Shown one piece after another: positions 51,407-62,847 of a stretch of DNA of 64,000 nucleotides (positions are counted from its first letter, which is position 1; each line of letters starts with the position of its first letter). The stretch spans positions 51,288 to 115,287 of the forward strand of contig NZ_JACOMF010000017.1 of NCBI RefSeq assembly GCF_014283215.1, in the 5' to 3' direction. The position numbers and the translations under genes are program-made. The notes under the pieces were generated by a model. The model saw nothing but the letters and a program-made list of their open reading frames with translations. It had not been told where the DNA came from and ran no database searches. The stretch comes from Siccirubricoccus deserti (lineage in GTDB: Bacteria; Pseudomonadota; Alphaproteobacteria; Acetobacterales; Acetobacteraceae).

Positions 51407-53219
51407 CCAGGGCCCGGGCGCGCCGCCGGGACTGCTGGCCCCGGCCGTGCCCGGCGCGGCGCTCGGTGTCACCCGCAGCGTCACTGGGCGCCGCTGGATC
51501 TGGCGTGAGGGCGATGCCCGCATCGGCATGGCCATCGCCCAGCGGGCCGGGTTGCCCGAACTGCTCGGGCGGCTGCTGGCGGCGCGCGGCATCGGTATCG
51601 AGGCCGTCGCGGATTTTCTCGAACCCACCCTGCGGGCGCTGCTGCCCGACCCCTCCACTCTGAGGGACATGGATTCGGCGGCCACCCGGCTGGCCAGCGC
51701 GGTGCGGGAGCAGGAGACCGTCGCCGTCTTCGGCGACTATGACGTGGATGGCGCCTGTTCCGGCGCGCTGATGGTCCGCGCGCTCCGCCAGCTCGGCTGC
51801 AGTGTCACGCATTACGTGCCGGACCGGCTGAAGGAAGGCTACGGCCCCAACCCGGCGGCCATCCGCACCCTCTGCGAGCGCGGTGCAACGCTGATCATCT
51901 GCGTCGATTGCGGCATCGCCGCCCATGCGGCGCTGGCCGAGGCCGAGGGAAGGGCCGATGTCGTGGTGCTCGACCACCACAAGGCCGAGGGGCCGGTGCC
52001 GCGCGTGGCGGCGGTGGTCAATCCGAACCGGCTCGATTGCAATTCCGGCCTGCGCCACCTCTGCGCCGCGGCGGTCGCCTTCCTGACCGTGGTGGCGCTG
52101 CACCGGGCGCTGCGCCGGCTCGGCCATTTCGGCCGTGGCGCGGAGCCGCCGCTGCTGGAGCTGCTGGACCTGGTGGCGCTCGCCACCGTCTGCGACGTGA
52201 TGCCGCTGACTGGGGTGAACCGCGCCCTGGTGGCGCAGGGGCTGAAGGTGATGGCGCGGCGCGACCGCGCCGGCATCGCCGCCCTGCTGGAGGTCGGGCT
52301 GGTGCGCGACCTGCCGACGGCGCATTCGCTCGGCTTCGTGCTCGGCCCGCGGATCAACGCCGCCGGGCGGATCGACGAGCCGGACCTCGGCCTGCGATTG
52401 CTGCTCTGCGACGATAGCATCGAAGCGCGCGCCATGGCGGAACGGCTGGATGCGGTGAACCGCCGCCGCCAGGAGGTGGAGGCCGAGGTACTGGGCGCCG
52501 CCTTCGCCGCCGCCGAGGCGCAGGCCGCCGCCGGCCATCCGGTGCTGCTGGTCTGCGGCGAGGGCTGGCACCCGGGCGTGGTCGGCATCGTCGCCGGCAG
52601 GGTGAAGGAACGCTTCAACCGCCCCGCCTGCATCGCCGGCGTCGCCGGCGGCATCGCCAAGGGCTCCGGCCGCTCCGTCCCCGGGCTCGACCTTGGCGCG
52701 GCGGTGATCGCGGCGCGTCAGGCCGGGCTGCTGGAAACCGGCGGCGGCCACGCCATGGCGGCCGGCTTCAGCTTCCCGATCGAGCGGCGGGAGGCGCTGC
52801 ACGCCTTCCTCGCCGAACGCCTTGCCGCCGCCTCCGGCCTGCCCGGCGCGGCGGATCTGTTGATCGAAGGCAGCGTCACCGTCCCGGCAGCGACCACCGG
52901 CCTGGCACGGGAGGTGGAGCGGCTGGCCCCCTTCGGCGCCGGCAACGAGGAGCCGGTTTTCGTCCTGCCGCGCAGCAGGGTGGTGCGGGCCGACCGCGTC
53001 GGCAAGGAAGGCGCCACGGTGCGCGCCTTCCTTGAGGGCGAGGCGGGCGGCCGGCTGAAGGCGATCTGCTTCCGCGCCAAGGAAGGCCCGCTGGCCGAGG
53101 CATTGCTTGGCGAGCGCGTGCCGCTGCATCTCTGCGGCCAGCTGCGGGCGGAGCGCTGGAACGACGAAATCAGCGCCTGCCTGCATTTGGTGGATGCGGC
53201 GCCGGTGGGGCCGGGCTGA
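51399..53219 (+). CDS. recJ: Single-stranded-DNA exonuclease RecJ
   Basis: 606 aa. DHH superfamily motifs in order: FGDYDVDGACSGA (motif I), CVDCGIAAHA (II), VVLDHHKA (III), ALATVCDVMPLTG (IV), with DHHA1 features GPRINAAGR and GGGHAMAAGF. It degrades 5' single strands in recombination and mismatch repair. The TTG start at 51399 overlaps the glpX stop; no in-frame ATG occurs nearby, and the next Met would cut family-conserved sequence. The gene ends 42 bases before the convergent HyuA gene. Confidence 0.95.
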   Translation: MPDQGPGAPPGLLAPAVPGAALGVTRSVTGRRWIWREGDARIGMAIAQRAGLPELLGRLLAARGIGIEAVADFLEPTLRALLPDPSTLRDMDSAATRLASAVREQETVAVFGDYDVDGACSGALMVRALRQLGCSVTHYVPDRLKEGYGPNPAAIRTLCERGATLIICVDCGIAAHAALAEAEGRADVVVLDHHKAEGPVPRVAAVVNPNRLDCNSGLRHLCAAAVAFLTVVALHRALRRLGHFGRGAEPPLLELLDLVALATVCDVMPLTGVNRALVAQGLKVMARRDRAGIAALLEVGLVRDLPTAHSLGFVLGPRINAAGRIDEPDLGLRLLLCDDSIEARAMAERLDAVNRRRQEVEAEVLGAAFAAAEAQAAAGHPVLLVCGEGWHPGVVGIVAGRVKERFNRPACIAGVAGGIAKGSGRSVPGLDLGAAVIAARQAGLLETGGGHAMAAGFSFPIERREALHAFLAERLAAASGLPGAADLLIEGSVTVPAATTGLAREVERLAPFGAGNEEPVFVLPRSRVVRADRVGKEGATVRAFLEGEAGGRLKAICFRAKEGPLAEALLGERVPLHLCGQLRAERWNDEISACLHLVDAAPVGPG

Positions 53220-53261
53220 CGCCGCCGGGCATACCGCGCCGGCCCGGCGGCGTGACGCCCG

Positions 53262-55310
53262 CTATTCCGCCTCCAGCAGCAATGCCCCCGCCGGCAGCAC
53301 CCTGCCGCGCCAGCCCGGCGGCACCAGGGTCGTCGCATCGAGCTGGGTGAGGATCGCCGGCCCGGCGAATTCCGCCCCGGCGCCCAGCCGGGAGCGATCC
53401 AGGATCACCGCCTCCACCGCCCCTTCCGGCCGCAGCAGCCGCTGCCGGCCGAGCAGCGCATCCGCCGCCGTCCCGCCGCGCGGTGCCGGCATGGCGGGGG
53501 CCGGCAGCCGGCCGGACGCCTCCACCCGGAGGGTCACGATCTCGATCGCCACGCCGGGCAGGTCGAAGCCGTAGAGCGCCCGATGCGCCGCGGCGAAATC
53601 CGCCGCCAGCGCCGCGCGTGGCTTCGCCGCCTCCGGCCAGGGCAACGGCAGCTCGAAGCCCTGCTCCTCGTAGCGCATCAGGGCGACGCGGCGGGTGGCG
53701 CGATCCGCCGGCGGAACCGCCTCCAGCGCGAACCAATCCGCCGCCTCCGCCTCCAGCCCGGCGAAGGCGGCCTCCAGGGCGGCGGGGGCGGCACCGGCCA
53801 GGGGCTGCGCGACGCTGCGGCTGAACTCGGATTTGAGGTCGGCCGCCAGCAGCCCCTGGGCGCAGAGCACCCCTGGCGAGGGCGGCACCAGCACCCGCGT
53901 CATGCCGAGCAGCGTCGCCAGCGCCACGCCATGCAGCGGTCCGGCGCCGCCGAAGGGCACCAGGGCGAAGCCGCGCGGGTCATGTCCGCGCTCCACCGAG
54001 ACGATGCGGATGGCGCCGACCATGGTGTTGTCGGCGATGGCCAGGATGCCGCGCGCCGCGGCTTCCAGGCTGAGCCCCAGCGGCTCCGCCACCGCCGCGC
54101 GGATCGCCGCCTCGGCTCGTGCCGGATCCAGCGCCATCCGGCCGCCGAGCAGCGCGGGCGGCAGGTGGCCGAGCACCAGATGCGCGTCGGTCACCGTCGG
54201 GCTGGTGCCACCGCGGCCGTAGCAGGCCGGGCCGGGATCCGCCCCGGCGCTCTCCGGCCCCACCGCCAACGCGCCGCCGGTGACCCGGGCAATCGAGCCG
54301 CCGCCGGCGCCGATGGTGACCATGTCCACCATCGGCAGCGGCAGCGGCCAGGGGCCGACCCGGCCGGATTGGGTCAGCCCGACCTTGCCCTCGCGGATCA
54401 GGCAGATATCGGCCGAGGTGCCGCCGATATCGACGGTGATGATGTCTGGCACGCCGGCGGCCCGCGCCATCGCCGCCGCCCCCACCACCCCGGCGGCGGG
54501 GCCCGAGAGCGCGGTCTGCAGCGGTGCCCGGCGGATCGCCGTGGCGCCGGCGACGCCACCATTGGATTTCATCAGCAGCAGTGGCGCGGCGATGCCGCCG
54601 GCCTCCAGCCGCTGCTCCAGCCGGCCGACATAGGTGGCGACGGCCGGCATGACGGCGGCGTTCAGCACCGTCGCCATGCTACGCTCATACTCGCGCACCA
54701 CCGGCAGCACCTCGCTGGAGGCGGTCAACGCCAGGCCGGGGGCGGTGGCCTGGGCAATCTCCAGCGCCCGGCGCTCCTGCGCGGGGTTGGCGAAGCTGTG
54801 CAGGAAGCAGATGGCGATGGCCTGGGCGCCACCGGCAACCGCGGCCCGCACCGCTTCGGCCACCGCTTCCTCATCCAATGGGGCAAGCTCGCTGCCATCG
54901 GCGGCGATCCGCCCGGCCACCTCCAAGACCATCGCCGGCGCCACCGGCCGGCGCGGCTTCCGCCAGGCCCAGAGGTTGTCGCGCCGCGGCAGGTCGGCCC
55001 GGCCGATCTCCAGCACATGGCGGAAGCCGGCGGTGGTCAGCAGCGCCGCCGGCGCGGTCTTGCCCTCCAGGATCAGATTTGTGGCGACGGTGGTGCCATG
55101 CAGCACCCGCCCGACCGCCGTGGCGTCCCGCCCGGCCTGGACCAGCGCCAGGCCGACGCCGGTGAGGAAGGCTTCCGAGGGGTCGCGCGGGGTGGAGGGC
55201 GTCTTGGCGGTCCAGGCCTCGCCCGTTACCGCATCCTGCAGGGTGATGTCGGTGAAGGTGCCGCCGATGTCGACGGCCACGATCAGCGCGCGCGGCTCAG
55301 GCGACGGCAT
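53262..55310 (-). CDS. hyuA: Hydantoinase/oxoprolinase subunit A (HyuA)
   Basis: 682 aa ATP-dependent hydantoin/5-oxoproline hydrolase A subunit. The ASKHA ATPase signature VDIGGTFTD is at the N-terminus; DIGGTSADICLI and VVEREYERSM-type regions (VVREYERSMATVLNAA) follow. It pairs with HyuB: the ATG at 55310 overlaps the HyuB stop by 14 bases. The ring-opening substrate (hydantoin, 5-oxoproline or a similar lactam) is not defined by sequence alone. Confidence 0.93.
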   Translation of the reverse strand: MPSPEPRALIVAVDIGGTFTDITLQDAVTGEAWTAKTPSTPRDPSEAFLTGVGLALVQAGRDATAVGRVLHGTTVATNLILEGKTAPAALLTTAGFRHVLEIGRADLPRRDNLWAWRKPRRPVAPAMVLEVAGRIAADGSELAPLDEEAVAEAVRAAVAGGAQAIAICFLHSFANPAQERRALEIAQATAPGLALTASSEVLPVVREYERSMATVLNAAVMPAVATYVGRLEQRLEAGGIAAPLLLMKSNGGVAGATAIRRAPLQTALSGPAAGVVGAAAMARAAGVPDIITVDIGGTSADICLIREGKVGLTQSGRVGPWPLPLPMVDMVTIGAGGGSIARVTGGALAVGPESAGADPGPACYGRGGTSPTVTDAHLVLGHLPPALLGGRMALDPARAEAAIRAAVAEPLGLSLEAAARGILAIADNTMVGAIRIVSVERGHDPRGFALVPFGGAGPLHGVALATLLGMTRVLVPPSPGVLCAQGLLAADLKSEFSRSVAQPLAGAAPAALEAAFAGLEAEAADWFALEAVPPADRATRRVALMRYEEQGFELPLPWPEAAKPRAALAADFAAAHRALYGFDLPGVAIEIVTLRVEASGRLPAPAMPAPRGGTAADALLGRQRLLRPEGAVEAVILDRSRLGAGAEFAGPAILTQLDATTLVPPGWRGRVLPAGALLLEAE

Positions 55311-57072
55311 CGACGTAATCCTTGCGATGGAACAGCTTCACCGCACCGCGCTGCGCCCGCAGCGCCACGGTGCCGGCGGTGTCAAGGGCGCCGGCGGCAA
55401 TCGCCACGCCATAGTCGCGCGCCGCCGCCTCCGGGCTGACGGCGCCGCCGCGGACGTCCTCCAGCACCAGCTCCGCCGGGCGGTCGAAGGGATGGCCCCA
55501 GCCGCCGCCACCGCCGGTCTCCAGCCGCAGCACATCGCCGCGCCGCAGTACCGTGCCATCCGAGAGCGGCGGCAGCAGCCGTTCCTCCGGCGTGCCGGGG
55601 TTGAGCAGGATACGGCCGCTGCCGCCGTTGCGGCCGCCCGCGACGCCCCAGGGCGGATTCTTCACACTGTCGATGCGGATCGCCACTTGGGCCAGGTCGC
55701 AGAGCACTTCATATTCCCGCACCACGCCGCAGCCGCCGCGGAACCGTCCGGCGCCGCCGCTGTCGCGATGGAGGCCGTAGTGGCGGAGCCGCACCGGATA
55801 GGTCAGCTCCATGAACTCGACCGGATAATTCTCCTGGGCGACGAAATAGACCGCATCGACGCCATCGGCGAAGGGGCGCGCGCCATAGCCGACCGCGACG
55901 CCGTCGCTCATCAGGAAGCGCTTGCCGGCGTGCTCGCCGCGCAGCGCCAGCAGCACATAGGCGGAATGCGCCGCCGGCGCCTCGCCGCCACGCGCGACGG
56001 CGACCAGCCCGTGCAGCGCCGCCAGCAGGCGCATCATCGTCAGCCCGCGCAGCCCGAGCGGCGCCGGCGAGCGCGGCCAGAGCAGCGAACCCTCGCGCAG
56101 CCGGACCTCGTCGATCGCCCGCGGGCCGCCGGCATTCAGCACCTGCCCCACCTCGCCCTGAAGGAAGTAGAGGCCAAGCGCCATGCCGGGCACATCCGGG
56201 TGCATCAGCAGGTTGACGGGCCCCGGCGCCTGGTCGTCGGTCTCGGTGGCGTCGAGGATGAAGCGGTCGTCCGCCGTGCGGGTCAGCGCCAGGCGCAGCA
56301 CGAAGGGGCCGTTGCCCTGGCCGTCGCCGTCGATGGCATCGGCGAAGCGCGTGGTGCCGACCGGAAAGGCGGCGGCCAGCTTGGCGCGCACCAGGGATTC
56401 CGTCCGCGCCAGCAGCTGGGCGAAGGCATCGGCCAGCACATCGGCGCCGAAGCGAGCGGCGAGCTCGGCCACCCGCGCCTCGCCAAGCCGAACGGCGGCC
56501 ATCAGCGCACGGGTGTCGCCCTGGGATTGCAGCGGGAAGCGGCTGTTGCGCCAGAAGGCGCGCAGCAGATCATCGTTGGTCTCGCCGCCGCGCACCAGCC
56601 GCACCGGCGGGATGATGATGCCTTCCTGGAAATGGTCGGTGGCATCGGGGCTCAGCGAGCCGGGGCGCAGCCCGCCGATGTCGGAGAAATGCGCCCAGCC
56701 CATGACGAAGCCGACGCGGATCGTGTCAAGGAAGACGGGTGCGAGGAAGACCTGGTCGTTGGAATGGGAGACGGCGCCGCGCGAGCCGTAGCAGTCATTG
56801 TACCAGTAGAGGTCGCCGGGCTGCATCGTCTCCAGCGGGTAGTGCTGCAGCACCGGGCCGACGATGTCGCCGAAGATCGGCAGGTCGGAGCCGACCGCCA
56901 TGGCGCCCGAGGCATCGAAGATGGCGGTGTAGAAATCCTTCTTCTCGCGGATGAAGGCGGACATGGCGGTGCGTTCGAGCAGCGCCTCCATCTCGGATTG
57001 CGCGGCGCGGGCGGCGCCGCGGATGATCTCCAGCGACACCGGGTCGCAGATGGCCTCGTGTCGGCGGTTCAC
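55297..57072 (-). CDS. hyuB: Hydantoinase/oxoprolinase subunit B (HyuB)
   Basis: 591 aa. GTG start at 57072 with GAGGAG upstream. Typical HyuB opening DPVSLEIIRGAARAAQSEME, then ERTAMSAFIREKKDF, DLPIFGDIVGPVLQHYP and NDCYGSRGAVSHSNDQVF. It forms the hydantoinase complex with HyuA immediately downstream. The ABC importer genes lie upstream, ending 99 bases before, so import of the lactam or a peptide-derived cyclic product is the natural reading. Confidence 0.93.
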   Translation of the reverse strand: MNRRHEAICDPVSLEIIRGAARAAQSEMEALLERTAMSAFIREKKDFYTAIFDASGAMAVGSDLPIFGDIVGPVLQHYPLETMQPGDLYWYNDCYGSRGAVSHSNDQVFLAPVFLDTIRVGFVMGWAHFSDIGGLRPGSLSPDATDHFQEGIIIPPVRLVRGGETNDDLLRAFWRNSRFPLQSQGDTRALMAAVRLGEARVAELAARFGADVLADAFAQLLARTESLVRAKLAAAFPVGTTRFADAIDGDGQGNGPFVLRLALTRTADDRFILDATETDDQAPGPVNLLMHPDVPGMALGLYFLQGEVGQVLNAGGPRAIDEVRLREGSLLWPRSPAPLGLRGLTMMRLLAALHGLVAVARGGEAPAAHSAYVLLALRGEHAGKRFLMSDGVAVGYGARPFADGVDAVYFVAQENYPVEFMELTYPVRLRHYGLHRDSGGAGRFRGGCGVVREYEVLCDLAQVAIRIDSVKNPPWGVAGGRNGGSGRILLNPGTPEERLLPPLSDGTVLRRGDVLRLETGGGGGWGHPFDRPAELVLEDVRGGAVSPEAAARDYGVAIAAGALDTAGTVALRAQRGAVKLFHRKDYVDAVA

Positions 57073-57171
57073 CCCGGGCTCCTCACTTCGCTTTGGTACT
57101 CGGTGACCATGCGGCCGCGGTTCACGCGCCGCTCCTCGTCTCGCTGCGAGGCTTCACGACCGCAGCCGGGA

Positions 57172-58129
57172 TCATGCCGCCTCGCGCCAATGATGGCAGG
57201 TCACCGCATGCGCCGGCGCCACCTCCATGGTGGCTGGTTCCTCCGCCGCGCAGCGCGCGTCGGCACGGCCGCAGCGCGGGTGGAAACGGCAGCCGGGCGG
57301 GATGGCGCGCAGGCTGGGCGGGTCGCCCGGCAACGCCGGGCCGGCCGCCGCGCCATCCAGCCGCGGCGCGGCCGCCAGCAGTGCCTGGGTATAGGGGTGG
57401 CCGGGGGCGGCGAAGAGCGTCTCCGCCCTGCCCTGCTCGACGATGCGGCCGAGATACATCACCGCCACACGGTCGCAGACCCGGCGCACCACGGAAAGGT
57501 CATGGCTGATGAACAGGTAGGTCAGGCCGAAGCGGTCGCGCAGGTCGCGCAGCAGCCGCAGCACCGCCGCCTGGACCGAGAGGTCGAGGCCGGCCGTCGG
57601 CTCGTCCAGGATCACCACCTTCGGCCGCAGCAGCAGGATGCGGGCCAGGCCGATGCGCCGCTGCTGGCCGCCCGACAGCTCATGCGGGTAGCGCGCGGCG
57701 AAGGCGGGGTCGAGGCCAACGGCCAAGAGGGTCTCGGCGATCCGCGCTTCACGCTCGGCAGGGTCGCGCACGCCATGGATGCGCAAGCCCTCGGCCAGGG
57801 TGGCGCCGACCTGCCACCAGGGGTCGAGCGCCGCGCCGGGATCCTGGTGGACGTATTGCACCGCCGCCCGGCTGCGCCGTGCCTGTGCCGGGGGGTGGCC
57901 GGACACCATCCGCCCCTCCAGCCGCATCGTGCCGGAGGCCTCGCGCTGCAGGCCGAGCAGGGTACGGGCCAGGGTTGTCTTGCCGCAGCCGCTCTCGCCG
58001 ACCACGCCGAAGGTCTCGCCGGCCTGGACCGAGAGATCAACCCGATCGACCGCCCGCACCCCGGGACGCGCGGAGAACAGCCCGCGCCGGGCGCCGAGCT
58101 CGACGACCAGCTCGGTGGCACCGAGGATT

Positions 58130-58137
<8 letters not shown>
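57172..58137 (-). CDS. Oligopeptide-type ABC transporter ATPase (OppF/DppF-like)
   Basis: About 321 aa. Walker A GESGCGKTT, signature LSGGQQRRIGLARILL, Walker B KVVILDEPT and the C-terminal oligopeptide-type cysteine region CRFHPRCGRADARC. The start is set at TTG 58137, preceded by GGAGG at the right spacing and overlapping the upstream ATPase stop by 8 bases; an ATG at 58152 lacks a ribosome site. It is the second ATPase of the importer. Confidence 0.93.
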
Positions 58138-59103
<966 letters not shown>

Positions 59104-59104
<1 letters not shown>

Positions 59105-59946
59105 CAATGCCGGCTCCGCCGCAGCCGCGGGTCGGCGATGTCGCGCAGCCCATCGCCGAGCAGGTTGAAGCCGAGCACCAGCAGCAGGATCGCGAGGCCA
59201 GGGAAGGTCGGGAACCACCAGGCCTCCGGCAGGTGCTGCCGCGCCTCGGCGACCGCCAGCCCCCAATCCGGCGAGGGCGGCGCCGCGCCGACCCCGAGGA
59301 AGCCCAGCAGCGCCGCGGTCAGGATGGTGAAGCCCATGCCGATGGTGGCGCGGATCAGGATGGCCGGCGCCGCATTCGGCAATACGTGCAGCAGCAGGAT
59401 GCGCGTGGTGGAGGCGCCGATGCCGGCCAGCGCGTCGACAAACAGGGCGGTGCGCAGCCGCCGCGTCTCGGCATAGACGGTGCGGGCGAAGAAGGGCCAG
59501 TAGGTCAGGGCGAGCGCCAGCATGGCGGTGGAGAGGCCCGGCGCCAGCAGCTGACCGAGCGCCAGCGCCAGGATCAGCTGCGGCACCGCGAGGAACACAT
59601 CGGTCAGCCGCATCAGCACATCGGACAGCCAGCCATCCCGCCAGCCGGCCAGCAGCCCGATCGGCACGCCGATCAGCAGCGAGGCGCCGACCACCGCCAC
59701 CGCCACGACCAGGGCGCTGCGGGTGCCGAGGATGACGCGGGAGAGGATGTCACGGCCAAGGTTGTCGGTGCCGAAGGGAAACTCGGCCGAGGGCGGCCGC
59801 AGCCGCTGCATGATGTGGCTCTCGTAGGCATCCTCCGGATAGGGCGCGATCCAGGGCGCAAACAGCGCGATGAACAGGGCGCCCAGCACCAGCAGCAGGC
59901 CGAAACACGCGACCGGGTCGCGCAGCAGGCGGCGCAGCGCGATCAT
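59104..59946 (-). CDS. Oligopeptide-type ABC transporter permease (DppC-like)
   Basis: 280 aa inner-membrane permease. N-terminal helix LLLVLGALFIALFAPWIAPY with FGTDNLGRDILSRVILGTR typical of DppC/OppC; the EAA-type cytoplasmic loop is about 190-210 (GASTTRILLLHVLPN). The ATG at 59946 overlaps the upstream permease stop (ATGA). Confidence 0.94.
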
Positions 59947-60956
59947 CGAATGTCTTCCGCCACGCGCGGATCGACCAGCGCCTGCACCACATCGACCAGC
60001 ACGTTCACCGCGGCATAGACCACGCCGACCACCAGGGTGACGGCGAGCAGCGCCTTGTAATCCGCACTCAGGATCGCCTGCACCGCATAAGTCCCGAGAC
60101 CGGGCCAGTCATAGATCGCCTCCACCGCCACCGCCCCCGAGATCAGCGCCCCGAACAGCAGCCCGATCTGCGTCACCGTCACCGTCACCGCGTTGCGCAG
60201 CACGTAGATGGCGTAGAGCCGGAACCGCCCATAGCCCGCCGCCCTTGCATAGAGCACGAAATCCTTCTGCAGCATCTCCAGCATGCCGGAGCGGGTGAAG
60301 CGGGCGATGCTGGCAAGGCCCGGCAGGCAAAGCGTGACGGCCGGCAGCACCAGATGCCACAGCGCGTCGCGGAACTGGTCGAGGCGGCCGGCCAGCAGGC
60401 TGTCGATCAGCAGGAAGCCGGTCCGCAGCGGCGGCGTGCCGAGCTCCACCTCCACCCGCCCGCGCAGCGGCAGCACATCCCATTCCATGGCGAAGACCAG
60501 CTGCAGCATCAACGCCAGCCAGAAGGAGGCGATGGCGAGGCCCCCGACACTGATAAGCCGCACCAGCTGGTCGACCGGCCCGTTGTGGTTCAGCGCCGCC
60601 ACCACGCCGAGCGGAATGCCGATGGCGGTCGCCAGGAACAGCGCGAAGAAGGTCAGCTCCAGGGTCGCTGGCAGGCGGAAGCCGATCTCCTCGATCACCG
60701 GCCGGCCGGAGAAGATGGAGCTGCCGAGGTCGCCGGTCAGCACCTGCTTCACATGCACCAGCGCCTGTTCCCAGATCGGCCGGTCCAGCCCGTAGCGGGC
60801 GCGGATGTCGGCGATCTGCGCCGGCGTCGCCGAATCGCCCGCCAAGGTCGCGGCCGGATCGCCAGGGATCACCCGGGTCAGCACGAAGGTCAGCAGGACC
60901 AGTCCGAACAGCGCCGGCAGCGCCAACAGCACCCGCCGCAGAATGTAGCGTGCCAT
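59943..60956 (-). CDS. Oligopeptide-type ABC transporter permease (DppB-like)
   Basis: 337 aa. Opening MARYILRRVLLALPALFGLV and FVLTRVIPGDPAATLAG match DppB/OppB. The EAA loop lies near YARAAGYGRFRLYAIYVLRN. It forms the translocation pore with the DppC-like permease. It lies 9 bases after the stop of the binding-protein gene. Confidence 0.94.
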   Translation of the reverse strand: MARYILRRVLLALPALFGLVLLTFVLTRVIPGDPAATLAGDSATPAQIADIRARYGLDRPIWEQALVHVKQVLTGDLGSSIFSGRPVIEEIGFRLPATLELTFFALFLATAIGIPLGVVAALNHNGPVDQLVRLISVGGLAIASFWLALMLQLVFAMEWDVLPLRGRVEVELGTPPLRTGFLLIDSLLAGRLDQFRDALWHLVLPAVTLCLPGLASIARFTRSGMLEMLQKDFVLYARAAGYGRFRLYAIYVLRNAVTVTVTQIGLLFGALISGAVAVEAIYDWPGLGTYAVQAILSADYKALLAVTLVVGVVYAAVNVLVDVVQALVDPRVAEDIR

Positions 60957-60965
60957 CCGCGGGGC

Positions 60966-62531
60966 CTAATTCTCCAGCCAGAGGGTGCGCAGTTCGCCGC
61001 CCGAACCGACGGGCGAGAAGTTCCAGCCCTGCACCCGGCGCGAGACACCGCGCAGGTTCAGCGTGTTGTAGACCCAGATGTCCGGACTCTCGGCGACCAC
61101 GATCCGCGTCGCCTCCTGGTACAGCCGCTCGCGCTCGGCTCGGTCGAGGCTGCCGCGGGCCTGGGCCAGCATCGCATCCACCCGCTCGTTGCGGTACCAG
61201 CTGCTGGCCTTCCAGGTGCCGTGGAAGCGGCTGTCGTACATCTGGCCGATCCAGTTCTCCGGGTCGATGAAGTAGCTGCTGACCCAGTGGATCCAGGTGT
61301 CGGGCGTCGATTCCGCCCGGGCGGTGGCGGCGGTGATGTTGGCCCAGGTGTTCGGCACGATCTTCAGGTTGATGCCGACGCGCCGCAGGTCGGCCTGGAA
61401 CATCTGCGCCGCCTGGGTGGTCTGCTCCAGCTCCGACTGGATGTGGATCTCGATCTCCCGGCCGATCGGGCTGCCTGCGGCGCGGGCGCGGTCGCAATGC
61501 TCCTTCGCCTTGGCCAGGTCGAAGGCATAGGGCGCGAGGTTGGGCGGGTTGCCCCAGAGGCTGTTGGGGTTCGGGCCGGCGTTGCGCACCACCAGGCCCT
61601 TCAGGATGATGGTGTTGAAGCCCTCGTAGTTGAAGGCATGGGCGAAGCACAGCCGGGCATCGAGGTTGTCGAAGGGCGGCTTGCGGTTGTTCATGCGGAT
61701 GATGAACACCCGCATGCTCTCGTCCTTCTGCACCCTGGTGCGGGCGTTGCGCTCCACCCGCTCCACCTGGTCGGTCGGCAGGTAGCTGTCGCCGGCGTCG
61801 ATCTCGCCGCGCAGCAGCGCCAGCACGCGGGTGCTGGTCTCCATGATCGGCCGGGAGCGGACCTGGTCGATCGGCCGGCGGTTGTGGGCCCAGCCGAGGA
61901 AATGCTCGGCGAAGCGCTCGAGGTCGAGCGAGGTGCGGGTGCGGTAGGTGGCAGGATCCATCCGATAGGCGCCGGATCCGGCGTCATTCGCTGCCAGCCA
62001 GGCGGCGCCCCAGTCGTCGTTCACCGTATTCGCCTGCAGCAGCTTCGCATTCACCACCGCCACCAGCGGCAGGGCGGCGAGGAAGGGCGCGTAGGGCGCG
62101 CTCAGCACGAAGCGCACGGTGCGCTCATCCGGCGTCGAGATGCCTTCCGGCTTCAGCACCGGGCTGAAGGCGGCGGCGGGGGCACGGTTCATCGCCAGCA
62201 GCCGGCGGAAGGAATAGGCAACATCCTCCGAGGTCATCGGCGTGCCGTCGTGGAACTTCACCCCCTCGCGCAGGGTGAACTCCCAGGTCAGCCCATCGGC
62301 GCTGGTGGTGTGGCGCTCGACGAGCCACGGCGTGAGCTGCGGCGGGTTGCCCTGATAGCGGTAGAGACCGTCGTAGGCGTTGAGCAGGATGAATTGGCTC
62401 GGCACGTCGAAGATCGCATGCGGGTCGAGCGTCGCCGGCAGGGTGTCGCCCCAGATCAGCGGCCGCTGCTGCGCCATGGCTGGCGGGACGGCGAGAAGCG
62501 CGGTGGCAAGCAATGCGGCGATGAGGCGCAT
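60966..62531 (-). CDS. Family-5 ABC solute-binding protein of the peptide-type importer
   Basis: 521 aa. Signal peptide MRLIAALLATALLAVPPAMA cleaved after AMA. SBP_bac_5 features are LREGVKFHDGTPMTSEDVAY and YAFDLAKAKEHCDRA. The ATG at 62531 has GGAGAT upstream, while a longer in-frame start would place the signal peptide internally. It heads the importer-hydantoinase operon, which runs in the order SBP, permease, permease, ATPase, ATPase, HyuB, HyuA. Confidence 0.93.
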   Translation of the reverse strand: MRLIAALLATALLAVPPAMAQQRPLIWGDTLPATLDPHAIFDVPSQFILLNAYDGLYRYQGNPPQLTPWLVERHTTSADGLTWEFTLREGVKFHDGTPMTSEDVAYSFRRLLAMNRAPAAAFSPVLKPEGISTPDERTVRFVLSAPYAPFLAALPLVAVVNAKLLQANTVNDDWGAAWLAANDAGSGAYRMDPATYRTRTSLDLERFAEHFLGWAHNRRPIDQVRSRPIMETSTRVLALLRGEIDAGDSYLPTDQVERVERNARTRVQKDESMRVFIIRMNNRKPPFDNLDARLCFAHAFNYEGFNTIILKGLVVRNAGPNPNSLWGNPPNLAPYAFDLAKAKEHCDRARAAGSPIGREIEIHIQSELEQTTQAAQMFQADLRRVGINLKIVPNTWANITAATARAESTPDTWIHWVSSYFIDPENWIGQMYDSRFHGTWKASSWYRNERVDAMLAQARGSLDRAERERLYQEATRIVVAESPDIWVYNTLNLRGVSRRVQGWNFSPVGSGGELRTLWLEN

Positions 62532-62847
62532 GGGCTGATCTCCGGCGGCATGGTCTTGCCAGGCAGTGAAGCGGCAGTACTTGGATGCCGCAAGGGTCCG
62601 CAATGGCCAATCCGCCGATGATCGTGCCGACTATGCCCGTTGCGCTGGCAGCCAGCGGGGGCATGCTCGCTTGACGCGCATTGCCGCCGGCAGGCGGATC
62701 ACCGCCCGCGGGACGTTCCGCCGCTGGATGCACATGCATCCGCTCGCCGCGGGCGATTGCCGTTCTGCCGCCATGCCTCCCGCAGTTGGCTTGCGAAGCC
62801 TGGGCGCGGGCCCTTAGGCTCGCACGATCCTGCCGCGGAGACTGTCG
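62532..62847. promoter_or_regulatory. Divergent intergenic region with palindrome
   Basis: 316 bases between divergent importer and oxygenase genes, likely holding both promoters. GGATGCACATGCATCC at 62726-62741 is a 16-base palindrome with 7-base arms, a candidate operator. No coding sequence is supported here. Confidence 0.4.
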
